Assembly (NCBI GenBank): GCA_040388605.1
Contig: JAZKBN010000018.1
Location: 139,553-203,552, forward strand
Length of the DNA: 64,000 nt
From: JAZKBN01 sp040388605
Lineage (GTDB): Bacteria > Bacteroidota > Bacteroidia > Cytophagales > Flexibacteraceae
Direction of reading: 5' to 3'
The translations under genes were made by a program, and so were the position numbers. Positions 31,883-40,261 of the stretch are shown in pieces (within the stretch, counting starts at the first letter, position 1; each line of letters starts with the position of its first letter). The notes under the pieces were generated by a model. The model did no database searches and had not been told where the DNA came from. It saw nothing but the letters and a program-made list of their open reading frames with translations.

Positions 31883-34174
31883 ATGAAGAAAGTGAAGCAT
31901 TCACTACTTATATCGGCTTGTGCCCTGTTGCTTACGGCAGCGCCGGGCATGGCCCAGCAAAAGGCAGCCAAAGCGCCTTTAAAATCAGGGACAGCAAGTG
32001 CCGTGGTGGCACCTGCCAAAACCGGTGCGTCAAAAAGCATTGACCAAAAAGTAGATTCTGTTTTGGCCTTGATGACCCTGGAAGAGAAAATTGGCCAGCT
32101 CACCATTCTCACCAGCGACCAGGATGTAACCGGGCCCTTCGTTCGGCCTGAGTACAAGAAAGATATTATGGCCGGCAAGGTGGGCTCCATATTTAATGCC
32201 CTGAAAGTAGATTATGTGCGCAGCCTGCAGGAAATGGTAATGACCAAAACCCGCATGAAGATTCCGCTCATTTTCGGGTATGATGTTATTCACGGGTACC
32301 GCACTACCTTCCCTATCCCGCTTGCTGAAGCCTGCTCATGGGATTTGGCGGCCATTGAAAGGTCTGCAAGAGTGGCAGGAACAGAAGCCGCTGCCGAAGG
32401 CCTCGACTGGACTTTTGCACCCATGGTAGATATTGCCCGCGACCCACGCTGGGGCCGGGTTATGGAAGGCGCAGGGGAAGATACATACCTCGGCTGCCTG
32501 ATTGCGGAAGCCAGGGTAAAAGGCTTCCAGGGCAAAAGCCTGAAAGATCCTTTATCGGTAATGGCATGTACCAAGCATTATGCGGCATACGGTGCTGCAC
32601 AGGCCGGCAGAGATTACAGTACCACAGATATTACCGAGCGCGTTTTGCGCGATGTTTATCTTCCGCCTTTCGAGGCTACTGTAAAAGCGGGAGTAGGCAC
32701 TTTCATGAGCGCTTTTAACGATATAGACGGCACGCCTGCAACCGCCAATAAATGGCTCCTCGACGGCATTCTTCGCAAAGAATGGGGCTTTAAAGGCTTT
32801 GTTGTAACCGACTACACAGCCGTTACAGAAATGCTTGAGCACGGGAACGTAGCAGATTCGGCAGATGCGGCTAAGAAAGCTATTATTGCCGGCGCCGATA
32901 TGGAAATGCAGAGCAACGTTTATAATGCAAAATTGCCTGCACTTGTAAAATCAGGTGAAGTGCCTGTTTCTGATATTGATGCATCGGCAAGGCGTATTTT
33001 GCGTAAGAAGTTTGAGCTTGGCCTTTTTGAAGACCCCTATCGCCGTTGCAATAAGCAACGCGAAAACACCTTGGTATTAACCAATGAAAACCTGGAAGCC
33101 AGCCGAGATATGGCTCGTAAAAGCATGGTGTTGCTGAAAAACGAAAACAATGTTTTGCCGCTCAGCAAAACGGTAAGTAAAGTGGCTCTTATTGGTCCGC
33201 TTGCAGCTTCGCAGGTTGATATGCTTGGCGGATGGTCGGCACAGGGCGACGGGAAAAAAGTAACGTCGCTGCTCACTGCCCTGAAAGCAGAAATAGGCGA
33301 TTCTAAAGTTACTTATGCCATGGGCTGCAAAATTGACAGCACCGACCAAAACGGCTTTGCTGAAGCTGTTGCTGCAGCCAAAGCTGCCGATGTGGTAATA
33401 CTCGCCTTGGGCGAAAGTAAAGACATGAGCGGTGAGGCCTGCAGCCGGGCAAGCATAAAGCTGCCAGGGCAGCAGGAAGCTTTAATTGCAGAACTCAGGA
33501 AAACAGGTAAGCCAATTGTTTTGGTTCTTTTCAATGGCCGTCCGCTTGATATTACCGCGGTAGTACCCAATGCAACATCGGTTCTTGAAGCATGGTTCCC
33601 GGGCACTATGGCCGGCCCCGCAGTTTGCGATGTGCTTTTCGGGCGCTATAACCCGGCAGGCAAGCTGGTTATGACCTTTCCATACAGCGTTGGGCAGGTT
33701 CCGGTTTTCTATAACCAAAAGCATACAGGTCGCCCCTTCGATGCTAAAAACCATTATACAAGCAAATACCTCGATATTCCTAACGAGCCTTTGTTCCCCT
33801 TCGGATATGGCTTAAGCTATACTACATTCGATATAAGCGCTCCAAAATTGAGCAGCACCGCTGTAAATTTTAAGGAAGAGCTTACTGTAACCGTATCGGT
33901 AAAAAATACAGGCAGGTTCGAAGGAGAAGAAATTGTGCAGTTGTATGTGCAGGATCTTGTTGGCAGCATAACCCGCCCGGTAAAGGAACTCAAAGGTTAT
34001 AAAAAAATAAAGCTGTCGCCCGGCGCCGCACAGGAAGTAAGCTTTAAAATAAGCTCAGAAGACCTGAAGTTCCACGACAATAAAATGAACTTCACAGCTG
34101 AAAAAGGCGGCTTTAAAGTGTACGTAGGTAACAGCTCGGCCAACGTGAAAGAGGCAAGGTTTGAACTTAAATAA
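31883..34174 (+). CDS. bglX: GH3 beta-glucosidase (BglX type), exported
   Basis: A 763-residue glycosidase that removes terminal beta-linked glucose. A signal peptide ends PGMAQ at about residue 24. The GH3 N-terminal barrel (about 50-370) shows GYDVIHGYRTTFPIPLAEA, KHYAAYGAAQAGRDY and the nucleophile motif GFVVTDYTA with Asp near 309. The second domain (about 400-600) holds the acid/base region. A fibronectin-III-like C-terminal domain begins near 665 with GEEIVQLYVQD. Beside a GH144 enzyme it would turn beta-1,2-gluco-oligosaccharides such as sophorose into glucose. The BglX symbol reflects family likeness only. A terminator follows at 34219. Confidence 0.9.
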   Translation: MKKVKHSLLISACALLLTAAPGMAQQKAAKAPLKSGTASAVVAPAKTGASKSIDQKVDSVLALMTLEEKIGQLTILTSDQDVTGPFVRPEYKKDIMAGKVGSIFNALKVDYVRSLQEMVMTKTRMKIPLIFGYDVIHGYRTTFPIPLAEACSWDLAAIERSARVAGTEAAAEGLDWTFAPMVDIARDPRWGRVMEGAGEDTYLGCLIAEARVKGFQGKSLKDPLSVMACTKHYAAYGAAQAGRDYSTTDITERVLRDVYLPPFEATVKAGVGTFMSAFNDIDGTPATANKWLLDGILRKEWGFKGFVVTDYTAVTEMLEHGNVADSADAAKKAIIAGADMEMQSNVYNAKLPALVKSGEVPVSDIDASARRILRKKFELGLFEDPYRRCNKQRENTLVLTNENLEASRDMARKSMVLLKNENNVLPLSKTVSKVALIGPLAASQVDMLGGWSAQGDGKKVTSLLTALKAEIGDSKVTYAMGCKIDSTDQNGFAEAVAAAKAADVVILALGESKDMSGEACSRASIKLPGQQEALIAELRKTGKPIVLVLFNGRPLDITAVVPNATSVLEAWFPGTMAGPAVCDVLFGRYNPAGKLVMTFPYSVGQVPVFYNQKHTGRPFDAKNHYTSKYLDIPNEPLFPFGYGLSYTTFDISAPKLSSTAVNFKEELTVTVSVKNTGRFEGEEIVQLYVQDLVGSITRPVKELKGYKKIKLSPGAAQEVSFKISSEDLKFHDNKMNFTAEKGGFKVYVGNSSANVKEARFELK

Positions 34175-34218
34175 GCTTTAAGCCTTTCTTTCTAACAGCG
34201 TGAAAATTGAATACAGTG

Positions 34219-34246
34219 AAGCCTGCCTTATTTAGGGCGGGCTTTT
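34219..34246 (+). terminator. Terminator after the GH3 gene
   Basis: AAGCCTGCC and GGGCGGGCTT form a stem with one G-T pair, followed by TTTT, 45 bases past the GH3 stop. Confidence 0.75.
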
Positions 34247-34378
34247 CTGTTTAATAATTTGCGGATGGCATTTTACAGGAAAAATTACGCCCACATCCCC
34301 GAATCAAATATTCGATTTTGCAAACAGATTACTTTTTTACCTACTTTACCTTCCCCTATTTGGCGCATAACCCGACAA

Positions 34379-35542
34379 ATGACAGAAGAAGCACTTTATA
34401 ATATAGCCATAGGCCTTGTACCGGGTGTTGGCAACATGATTACACGACAATTGGTAAGCTATTGCGGCTCTGCCTCAGCNNNNNNNNNNGCCTTTAAAAC
34501 ACCCAAGGGCAAGCTGCTTAAAATTCCGGGTGTGGGTGAATTTACAGCGAATGCCATGACTTCCTCCAACGTTTTGCAGGAAGCTGAGAAAATACGGGAG
34601 CGCGCAGACAAAGATGGGCACCAACTGCTTTTTTATACCGATAAGGATTACCCTGAGCGCTTAAAACCCATCTCAGATGCCCCTACCCTGCTTTACTATA
34701 ACGGGAACGCAAACCTCAACCAAACAAAAATTGTAAGCATAGTAGGCACCCGCCGAGCCACAGAATATGGCAAAGATGTAACTGAAGCCATAGTAAAGAC
34801 CCTGCTCAAACATAATGTATTGGTTGTAAGCGGCCTCGCTTATGGTATTGATATAGCCGCGCATCGTGCGGCATTGCATGTAGGCCTTGAAACAGTTGGT
34901 GTAACAGCAGGCGGCCTTGATAAGCTGTACCCTCCTGAGCACCGTAAAACAGCAGAGCAAATGGTATCTTCAGGCGGAATGCTTACTGAGCATCCTTACG
35001 GTATAATTCCCGAAGCCCACAATTTCCCGGCCCGTAACCGAATAATTGCCGGCATGGCCGATGCCTTGGTTGTTGTTGAAGCTGCTGTAAAAGGCGGGGC
35101 ACTAATAAGCGCAGAAATTGCAAACGGATACAACAAGGATGTTTTCGCAGTACCGGGAAACATAAATAATGCTTACAGCGCGGGCTGCAATAAACTCATA
35201 TATGAGAATAAAGCTGTTTGCCTGGCAGATTTGAATGACCTGGAGGTATTTATGAACTGGGATTTAGACAGGGCCGCAGAAGCCCGGGCCGATGGGAAAC
35301 GCGTTGCTGCCGCCCCGGCAATTAATATTGATAAAGCGGATGCAGACGAAACTGAAAAGACGGTTCTTCGCTTTCTTTTAAACAAAACAGAAGGGGTTCA
35401 TGTAGATGAGCTCAGCCGAAACTCCCTTGTTCCTATGGGTAAACTGGCAAATGTATTGCTGCAGCTTGAGTTCCGGGGCTATGTAAAAACGCTGCCCGGA
35501 AAAAAATACGCCTTAAACAGCAGTAATTTTAAATCGAAATAA
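34379..35542 (+). CDS. dprA: DNA-processing protein DprA (contains an assembly gap)
   Basis: DprA binds incoming single-stranded DNA during transformation and loads RecA. ATG 34379 begins MTEEALYNIAIGLVPGVGN, the usual N-terminus; the frame upstream to 34259 is not conserved. An HhH-like element KLLKIPGVGEFTANAM follows the gap. The Rossmann-like core has IVSIVGTRRATEYG, VVSGLAYGIDIAAHRAAL, FPARNRIIAGM and KGGALISAEIANGYN, all DprA hallmarks. A C-terminal winged-helix (about 320-387) has GVHVDELSRNS. Ten N lie at 34480-34489; the frame continues across them, so the loss is probably small. It is transcribed alone. Confidence 0.95.
   Translation: MTEEALYNIAIGLVPGVGNMITRQLVSYCGSASXXXXAFKTPKGKLLKIPGVGEFTANAMTSSNVLQEAEKIRERADKDGHQLLFYTDKDYPERLKPISDAPTLLYYNGNANLNQTKIVSIVGTRRATEYGKDVTEAIVKTLLKHNVLVVSGLAYGIDIAAHRAALHVGLETVGVTAGGLDKLYPPEHRKTAEQMVSSGGMLTEHPYGIIPEAHNFPARNRIIAGMADALVVVEAAVKGGALISAEIANGYNKDVFAVPGNINNAYSAGCNKLIYENKAVCLADLNDLEVFMNWDLDRAAEARADGKRVAAAPAINIDKADADETEKTVLRFLLNKTEGVHVDELSRNSLVPMGKLANVLLQLEFRGYVKTLPGKKYALNSSNFKSK
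34480..34489. other. Assembly gap of ten N inside dprA
   Basis: Ten N between CGGCTCTGCCTCAGC and GCCTTTAAAACACCC. The reading frame agrees on both sides if about one base less or a multiple of three is missing; the gene looks otherwise intact. Confidence 0.95.
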
Positions 35543-35920
35543 TTACATAAAATGCAAGCATTATACTAGAAGTACCATAATAAGTACATATATCCCGAAT
35601 TGGGACAGTTCAATGAAAATGAAAATAAGGCACTAATTGTAAGCAACTATTAATCAACAACATAATAGTATTATCATTTTTCGGCACCATTATTTCATAC
35701 TTCACTTGTCTTAATTGACGAAGTAATATCATGCGGATTTTTACACCTTCCGTGGGTCAATTACCCATGCAAATGCAGGTAATTGATTGAAATACTGAAT
35801 GAATTAAACGATTAAAAAAAACAATCAATCAGGGTTTTAGCGGGCATAAGAACGAGTTTCATGTTTTTTCCGCAAAAAAGGTAATATTGCACTACTATCC
35901 GCCTATGCGGATTATTATAC
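35543..35920. other. Intergenic region upstream of the NtrC-family gene
   Basis: This 378-base A+T-rich stretch has no gene. It carries the inverted repeat at 35757-35786 and a small hairpin ATCCGC-ctat-GCGGAT at 35897-35912, just before the start codon, that could influence translation. I see no convincing sigma-54 site. Confidence 0.5.
35757..35786. promoter_or_regulatory. Candidate operator or hairpin upstream of NtrC-family gene
   Basis: TCAATTACC at 35757-35765 and GGTAATTGA at 35778-35786 are a perfect 9-bp inverted repeat with a 12-base spacer that itself contains repeated ATGCA. It lies about 135 bases before the start codon and could be an autoregulatory site. Confidence 0.4.
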
Positions 35921-37342
35921 ATGGCAGGCGACAAAGTATCTAATCACGCACATTCACCGTCTTCGGGCGGAAGCGCAGATACCAACCATACTTCGAATTT
36001 CAGGATCTTTGCGGCAGAAGACGACGTTGCCTTCACGAAGATGCTTCGGTATCTGCTGGAATTAGATCCCGAGCACGACGTAAAGTTTTTTGCCAGGGGA
36101 AAAGACCTCCTGAACGGGCTCCACGAAAAACCTTCCCTGATTACCCTTGATTACTCGCTGCCCGATATTAACGGGGCCGAGCTGCTCAAGAAAATAAGGG
36201 CCGTTAACTCTGATATTCCCATTATAGTTATTTCAGGGCAGGAAGATATAAGCACTGCCGTTCAGCTGCTTAAGCTTGGCGCTTATGACTATATATGCAA
36301 AGACACTGAATTACGGGAACGCCTGCTTAACAGCATACACCACGTAAAGCGCAACGAAGTACTGGTTACCCAAATTGAAAACCTGCGCCAGGAAGTAACT
36401 CAAAAATACGAATTCGATAAGGTAATTATTGGAAACAGCGTTGCCATACGAAAGGTTTACAGCCTTCTTGAGAAAGCTGCAGGCAGCACCATTACTGTAA
36501 GCGTTACCGGTGAAACCGGTACAGGTAAGGAAGTGGCAGCCAAAGCCATTCACTACAACAGCAACCGCAGGAACAAATCGTTTGTGGCAGTAAACGTTGC
36601 CGCTATACCCTCTGAACTGCTTGAGAGCGAACTCTTCGGCCACGAAAAAGGCTCTTTTACCGGGGCTGCAACAAGGCGTATCGGTAAATTTGAAGAAGCC
36701 AACCAAGGCACTATTTTCCTTGATGAAATAGGCGAGATGCCCATGCACCTGCAGGCAAAAATTTTACGCGTTTTGCAGGAGCGCGAAGTGGTAAGAATTG
36801 GCAGCAATACAGCCGTTAAGCTTGATGTGCGCGTTATTGTGGCAACTCACCGCAATTTGGCCGAGGAAGTAAAAGCCGGCAATTTCCGCCAGGATTTATA
36901 TTACCGCCTTTTAGGCCTGCCCATACTAATGCCGCCCCTGCGGGAGCGCGATAACGATGTGCTGGTACTTGCCCGTTTCTTCCTTGACCAATTCTGCAAG
37001 GAAAGCAGGCTTCCGAACCTTAAAATAAGCAATGCCGCTGCTGCAAAGCTAAAAAAATACAGCTGGCCCGGTAATGTGCGTGAGCTTAAGGCTGTTGTTG
37101 AACTGGCTGCCGTTATGGCTTCAGGCGATTCAGTTGAGCCCAACGATATTATATTTAACGAGCTCAGCGCCTCTGAAGAATTATTGAGCGAGGAAATGAC
37201 CCTCGACGATTATACTTTCCGCATCATAAGGCACTACTTAAATAAATATGCCGGCAACGTAATTCAGGTAGCCGAAAAGCTATCAATCGGAAAATCAACC
37301 ATTTACCGATACCTGAAACAAATGGAAGAAAAAGGTTTGTAA
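35921..37342 (+). CDS. NtrC-family sigma-54-dependent response regulator
   Basis: A 473-residue three-domain activator. After a polar N-terminal tail (1-26) the receiver shows EDD at 33-35 and phospho-acceptor Asp77 in LITLDYSLPDING. The AAA+ domain (about 165-395) has Walker A GETGTGKE, the sigma-54 loop GSFTGA and Walker B GTIFLDEIGE. The C-terminus has a Fis-type helix-turn-helix, AEKLSIGKSTIYRYLKQM. It is full length, unlike the shorter paralogue at 16403. The downstream receiver-HPt protein (178 bases away) may be in the same pathway. No kinase is adjacent. Confidence 0.93.
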   Translation: MAGDKVSNHAHSPSSGGSADTNHTSNFRIFAAEDDVAFTKMLRYLLELDPEHDVKFFARGKDLLNGLHEKPSLITLDYSLPDINGAELLKKIRAVNSDIPIIVISGQEDISTAVQLLKLGAYDYICKDTELRERLLNSIHHVKRNEVLVTQIENLRQEVTQKYEFDKVIIGNSVAIRKVYSLLEKAAGSTITVSVTGETGTGKEVAAKAIHYNSNRRNKSFVAVNVAAIPSELLESELFGHEKGSFTGAATRRIGKFEEANQGTIFLDEIGEMPMHLQAKILRVLQEREVVRIGSNTAVKLDVRVIVATHRNLAEEVKAGNFRQDLYYRLLGLPILMPPLRERDNDVLVLARFFLDQFCKESRLPNLKISNAAAAKLKKYSWPGNVRELKAVVELAAVMASGDSVEPNDIIFNELSASEELLSEEMTLDDYTFRIIRHYLNKYAGNVIQVAEKLSIGKSTIYRYLKQMEEKGL

Positions 37343-37520
37343 AAGCCAAGGCCAATATTTACGTGCCCGGTTTGTTTTTGCTTCAAATTTGCAGGCAATA
37401 CAAATTTTGAGAACGATTTACTTTACCTTTACATACAGGCTACAGCGTTTACCCTAAAGGCCGGTATTATTATTTGCTGATATCACATACCTAATTAATA
37501 GCTTTATCATCGACTGTAAT

Positions 37521-38576
37521 ATGCTGAATAATAAATCATCTAACCGTTTGAGCAGGCTCGGTAGCCTGCCTCAGGCAGGCTCCGGTCTTTTTTCGGGCCC
37601 GGGTTACCGGCTTAGCACAGAAATGCTGGCAGCAGGCTGTAACCCCGATTTTTTTTCAGATTCAGTTGCAGAAAAGCGGAAAAAGCCTGTACTTGGTATG
37701 AATACCGGCACCCCCGACCCGGCAGGTAAAAAAAACCTGATGGATGAAGAGGATAACAACCCATCTTTAAAAGAATTGCCCGGTAGGCTTAAGGGACGCA
37801 AATTCCTGCTTGTTGAAGACAACCGCATGAACCAACGCCTTGCGCTCAATATTCTTGAACGCTGGGAAGTGGAAGCAGACCTTGCCGAAAACGGCGCAGA
37901 AGCACTGCGCATGCTGGCAGAAAAAGAATACGACCTGGTACTCATGGACATTCACATGCCGGTACTTGACGGTTATGAAGCGACTGTAATGATTCGTAAC
38001 CAGATGCCTGCACCTGTAAGGCATGTGCCTATTATAGCCCTCACAGCCAATGCCATCAAAGGCTTTCGCGAAGAGTGCATCAAGGCAGGTATGAATGATT
38101 TTATTACTAAACCTTATTCCCAGCAAGCCCTGTACGCCAAATGCCTTAGGGCGTTAAAAGACGAGGCTGCACTTTTACGGATGTCGACAGAAAACGCAAC
38201 CCCGGGAGCACGTGCCTATTCAGAGGCAGTAACTGACCTAAGCTATTTACGCAACTTCAGCAGCAACGATACCGAATTCATACGTGAAATGGTAGGCATT
38301 TTTATTGACCGCTGCACCGAAGATTTGCCCGCAATCGCATCTGCAATAGCTGCAGGCAAATATGCTGAAGTGCGGGATTTAACGCATCGCATAAAGCCTA
38401 CAATTGCCTTTATGGGCATTAATATTATTAAAGACCAGGTGCAGGCATTGGAAGACATGGCCGGCAGCGAAGAAGCTGAGCCTGAAGTTATTAAAGCCCT
38501 CTTTACTGAAGTAGAGCAGGTTTGCACAACAGCCATGCAGGAGCTACGCGTTTACCTTGCTTCCTCCGGAAACTAA
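37521..38576 (+). CDS. Receiver-HPt phosphorelay protein without kinase domain
   Basis: A 351-residue cytoplasmic protein. Residues 93-213 form a receiver (FLLVEDNRMNQ, phospho-acceptor Asp143 in LVLMDIHMPVLDG, Lys in FITKPYS). Residues 240-350 are a histidine phosphotransfer domain with His289 in RDLTHRIKPTIAFMG. This is the C-terminal module of hybrid histidine kinases such as the BvgS class, but sensor, kinase and ATPase parts are absent. The first about 90 residues are polar and unrecognised; later Met codons at 37698 or 37731 are possible starts. It is likely to pass phosphate between an unlinked hybrid kinase and a response regulator. Confidence 0.88.
   Translation: MLNNKSSNRLSRLGSLPQAGSGLFSGPGYRLSTEMLAAGCNPDFFSDSVAEKRKKPVLGMNTGTPDPAGKKNLMDEEDNNPSLKELPGRLKGRKFLLVEDNRMNQRLALNILERWEVEADLAENGAEALRMLAEKEYDLVLMDIHMPVLDGYEATVMIRNQMPAPVRHVPIIALTANAIKGFREECIKAGMNDFITKPYSQQALYAKCLRALKDEAALLRMSTENATPGARAYSEAVTDLSYLRNFSSNDTEFIREMVGIFIDRCTEDLPAIASAIAAGKYAEVRDLTHRIKPTIAFMGINIIKDQVQALEDMAGSEEAEPEVIKALFTEVEQVCTTAMQELRVYLASSGN
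37563..37581. repeat. Short perfect palindrome within a coding region
   Basis: AGCCTGCC-tca-GGCAGGCT is a 19-base perfect palindrome in the poorly conserved 5' part of the receiver-HPt gene. Palindromes of this composition are common as dispersed repeats in Bacteroidota genomes, so it may be a REP-like insertion. Confidence 0.4.
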
Positions 38577-38674
38577 GCGTTCGTTTTTTTTGTCTTCGAT
38601 TTTACCGGCCCGCGAGGAAACCGGTACGGATACTTTTGCCCATATTTTTTACTCTTTAAACGCCGGATTGTAAT

Positions 38675-40261
38675 TTAATCTCCGGACCTGACACCCTTGC
38701 TGTAGTTTTCAGCTGCGTCTTTTTTCCCTGCTTTATTATACCTGTACCATTGCCCCTCTTTTAAACCATCACGATAATCGCCTTCAAAAAGCGCTTTGCC
38801 GTTACCATCACGTTCAATGCGGCTGCCATTGCCGTTTTTAATTGTGCCGCCGGTAAGCTTGGCCCCCGCCATATCAGTAAACAGTGATACATTCAGAAGT
38901 TGGCCTTCTTTCCAAAATTCAGTTTGCTGGGCGCTTGTATCAGCATTACAGTACAGCCATTCGCCGTTTTTCTTATCGTGTAAATAACTGCCTTGGGCCT
39001 GTAATGCACCGCCTAAATACCATGTTTTCCATAACCCTTCCTTCAAATTGCTTTCGAAAGCCCCCTCCGACATGGGTCGGCCTTTTGCATAGCCGTATTT
39101 CCAAAAACCGGCGGCAAGGCCGTTAATATATTCCCCTTCACTGCTTATTTTACCATTGTCGTAATACGTTTTCCATAACCCGTGCCTGAGTCCTTTTTTA
39201 TAATTACCAAGTTTAGAAATTCGCTTGGCAGTATAATACTCCTCAAAGGGTCCGCTGAGTTGGCCTGATTCAAATGTTTTCAATTCCTGCACGCTGCCAT
39301 CGGGGTAATACCTGTACGCAGCACCGTTTGGCCTACCCGCTTTAAAATTCATACGCGACTCAGCGATACCGTCATTGGTATATTCCACCCAAACACTGTC
39401 TTCCAAATCTTCCTTATAAAACCCGGCAGAGGCAGTCTTGCCGTTCGGGTGCAGTTCAAGGTAAGCACCTTCGCGCATTCCTTCTTTATACAACACTTTG
39501 CTTTGCAATTTGCCATCAGGGAAAAAAGATTTCATCTCGCCTTCCCGCTTACCGCTCACAAAAACTGCTTCCGATTTTAAGGAACTGCCCGAGTAGTATA
39601 TTTTGGATGTTCCATCAGGAAGACCATCTTTATAATAAATGTCGGCAAGCGGCTTCCCGTTTGAATAATGCAAATGTAAAAGGCCCTTTCCTTCAGCAAA
39701 AGAACCTCTATCCAGGGCTTTGCCCTTATTGTCCCATAGGCCTGTTACATTTCTCAGGCGATCATTATACCAAATTTCCTCCTTAGCTTTTTTGCCATCC
39801 GTGTGCCGGGCAATCCATTTACCTGCACGGCGGCCAGATTCATAGGCGCCGCTGTCTTTAACTTTGCCTCCTTTATAAAACTCCCGGTAAACGCCATGCG
39901 CCTCGCCTGCCTTCATAGCGGTTTCAATTTGCAGGCTGCTGTCGGGGTAAAACTGTTTATAGCTTATAGATTTTTCGCCCTTCAGTAAAACAGTTTCAGC
40001 CAAAATTCTCCCGTTTTCATTGTACAGAAAGGCCTTTCCTGAGGCTAATTCACCACCTTTAACAGAAGGCAAAATAAGGCGAATATTGCCTGCATCATCA
40101 TAATACGTGGTTTGAATATCACCGCGTTCTGCTTCCCAACCGGGTTCAGGAATGAAGCTGAGAGAAACAAATGATTGCGCAACCGCTATGCCGGGCCGTA
40201 AAGCAAGCCCGAAAACGCAGGCGAACGCAATGCATAAATACTGTTTGCAGATTCGGCTCAT
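38675..40261 (-). CDS. Exported MORN_2/YwqK-type repeat protein
   Basis: A 528-residue protein with a signal peptide (ending IAVAQ near residue 29). The body is a tandem array of about 20-25-residue repeats of the MORN_2 type: for example YYKDGLPDGTSKIYYSG, SFFPDGKLQSKVLYKEG and YYDNGKISSEGEYINGL. Such repeats form an extended beta-meander. The family name YwqK 'antitoxin' comes from a Bacillus context and implies nothing here. Its ATG overlaps the stop of the DUF5686 gene by four bases, so the two are translationally coupled, and it may associate with that barrel at the outer membrane. Confidence 0.85.
   Translation of the reverse strand: MSRICKQYLCIAFACVFGLALRPGIAVAQSFVSLSFIPEPGWEAERGDIQTTYYDDAGNIRLILPSVKGGELASGKAFLYNENGRILAETVLLKGEKSISYKQFYPDSSLQIETAMKAGEAHGVYREFYKGGKVKDSGAYESGRRAGKWIARHTDGKKAKEEIWYNDRLRNVTGLWDNKGKALDRGSFAEGKGLLHLHYSNGKPLADIYYKDGLPDGTSKIYYSGSSLKSEAVFVSGKREGEMKSFFPDGKLQSKVLYKEGMREGAYLELHPNGKTASAGFYKEDLEDSVWVEYTNDGIAESRMNFKAGRPNGAAYRYYPDGSVQELKTFESGQLSGPFEEYYTAKRISKLGNYKKGLRHGLWKTYYDNGKISSEGEYINGLAAGFWKYGYAKGRPMSEGAFESNLKEGLWKTWYLGGALQAQGSYLHDKKNGEWLYCNADTSAQQTEFWKEGQLLNVSLFTDMAGAKLTGGTIKNGNGSRIERDGNGKALFEGDYRDGLKEGQWYRYNKAGKKDAAENYSKGVRSGD

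Noticed and set aside
38675..40261. Toxin-antitoxin system from the YwqK 'antitoxin' label
   Set aside because: The label is inherited from the repeat family. The protein is exported, 528 residues long and has no toxin beside it.
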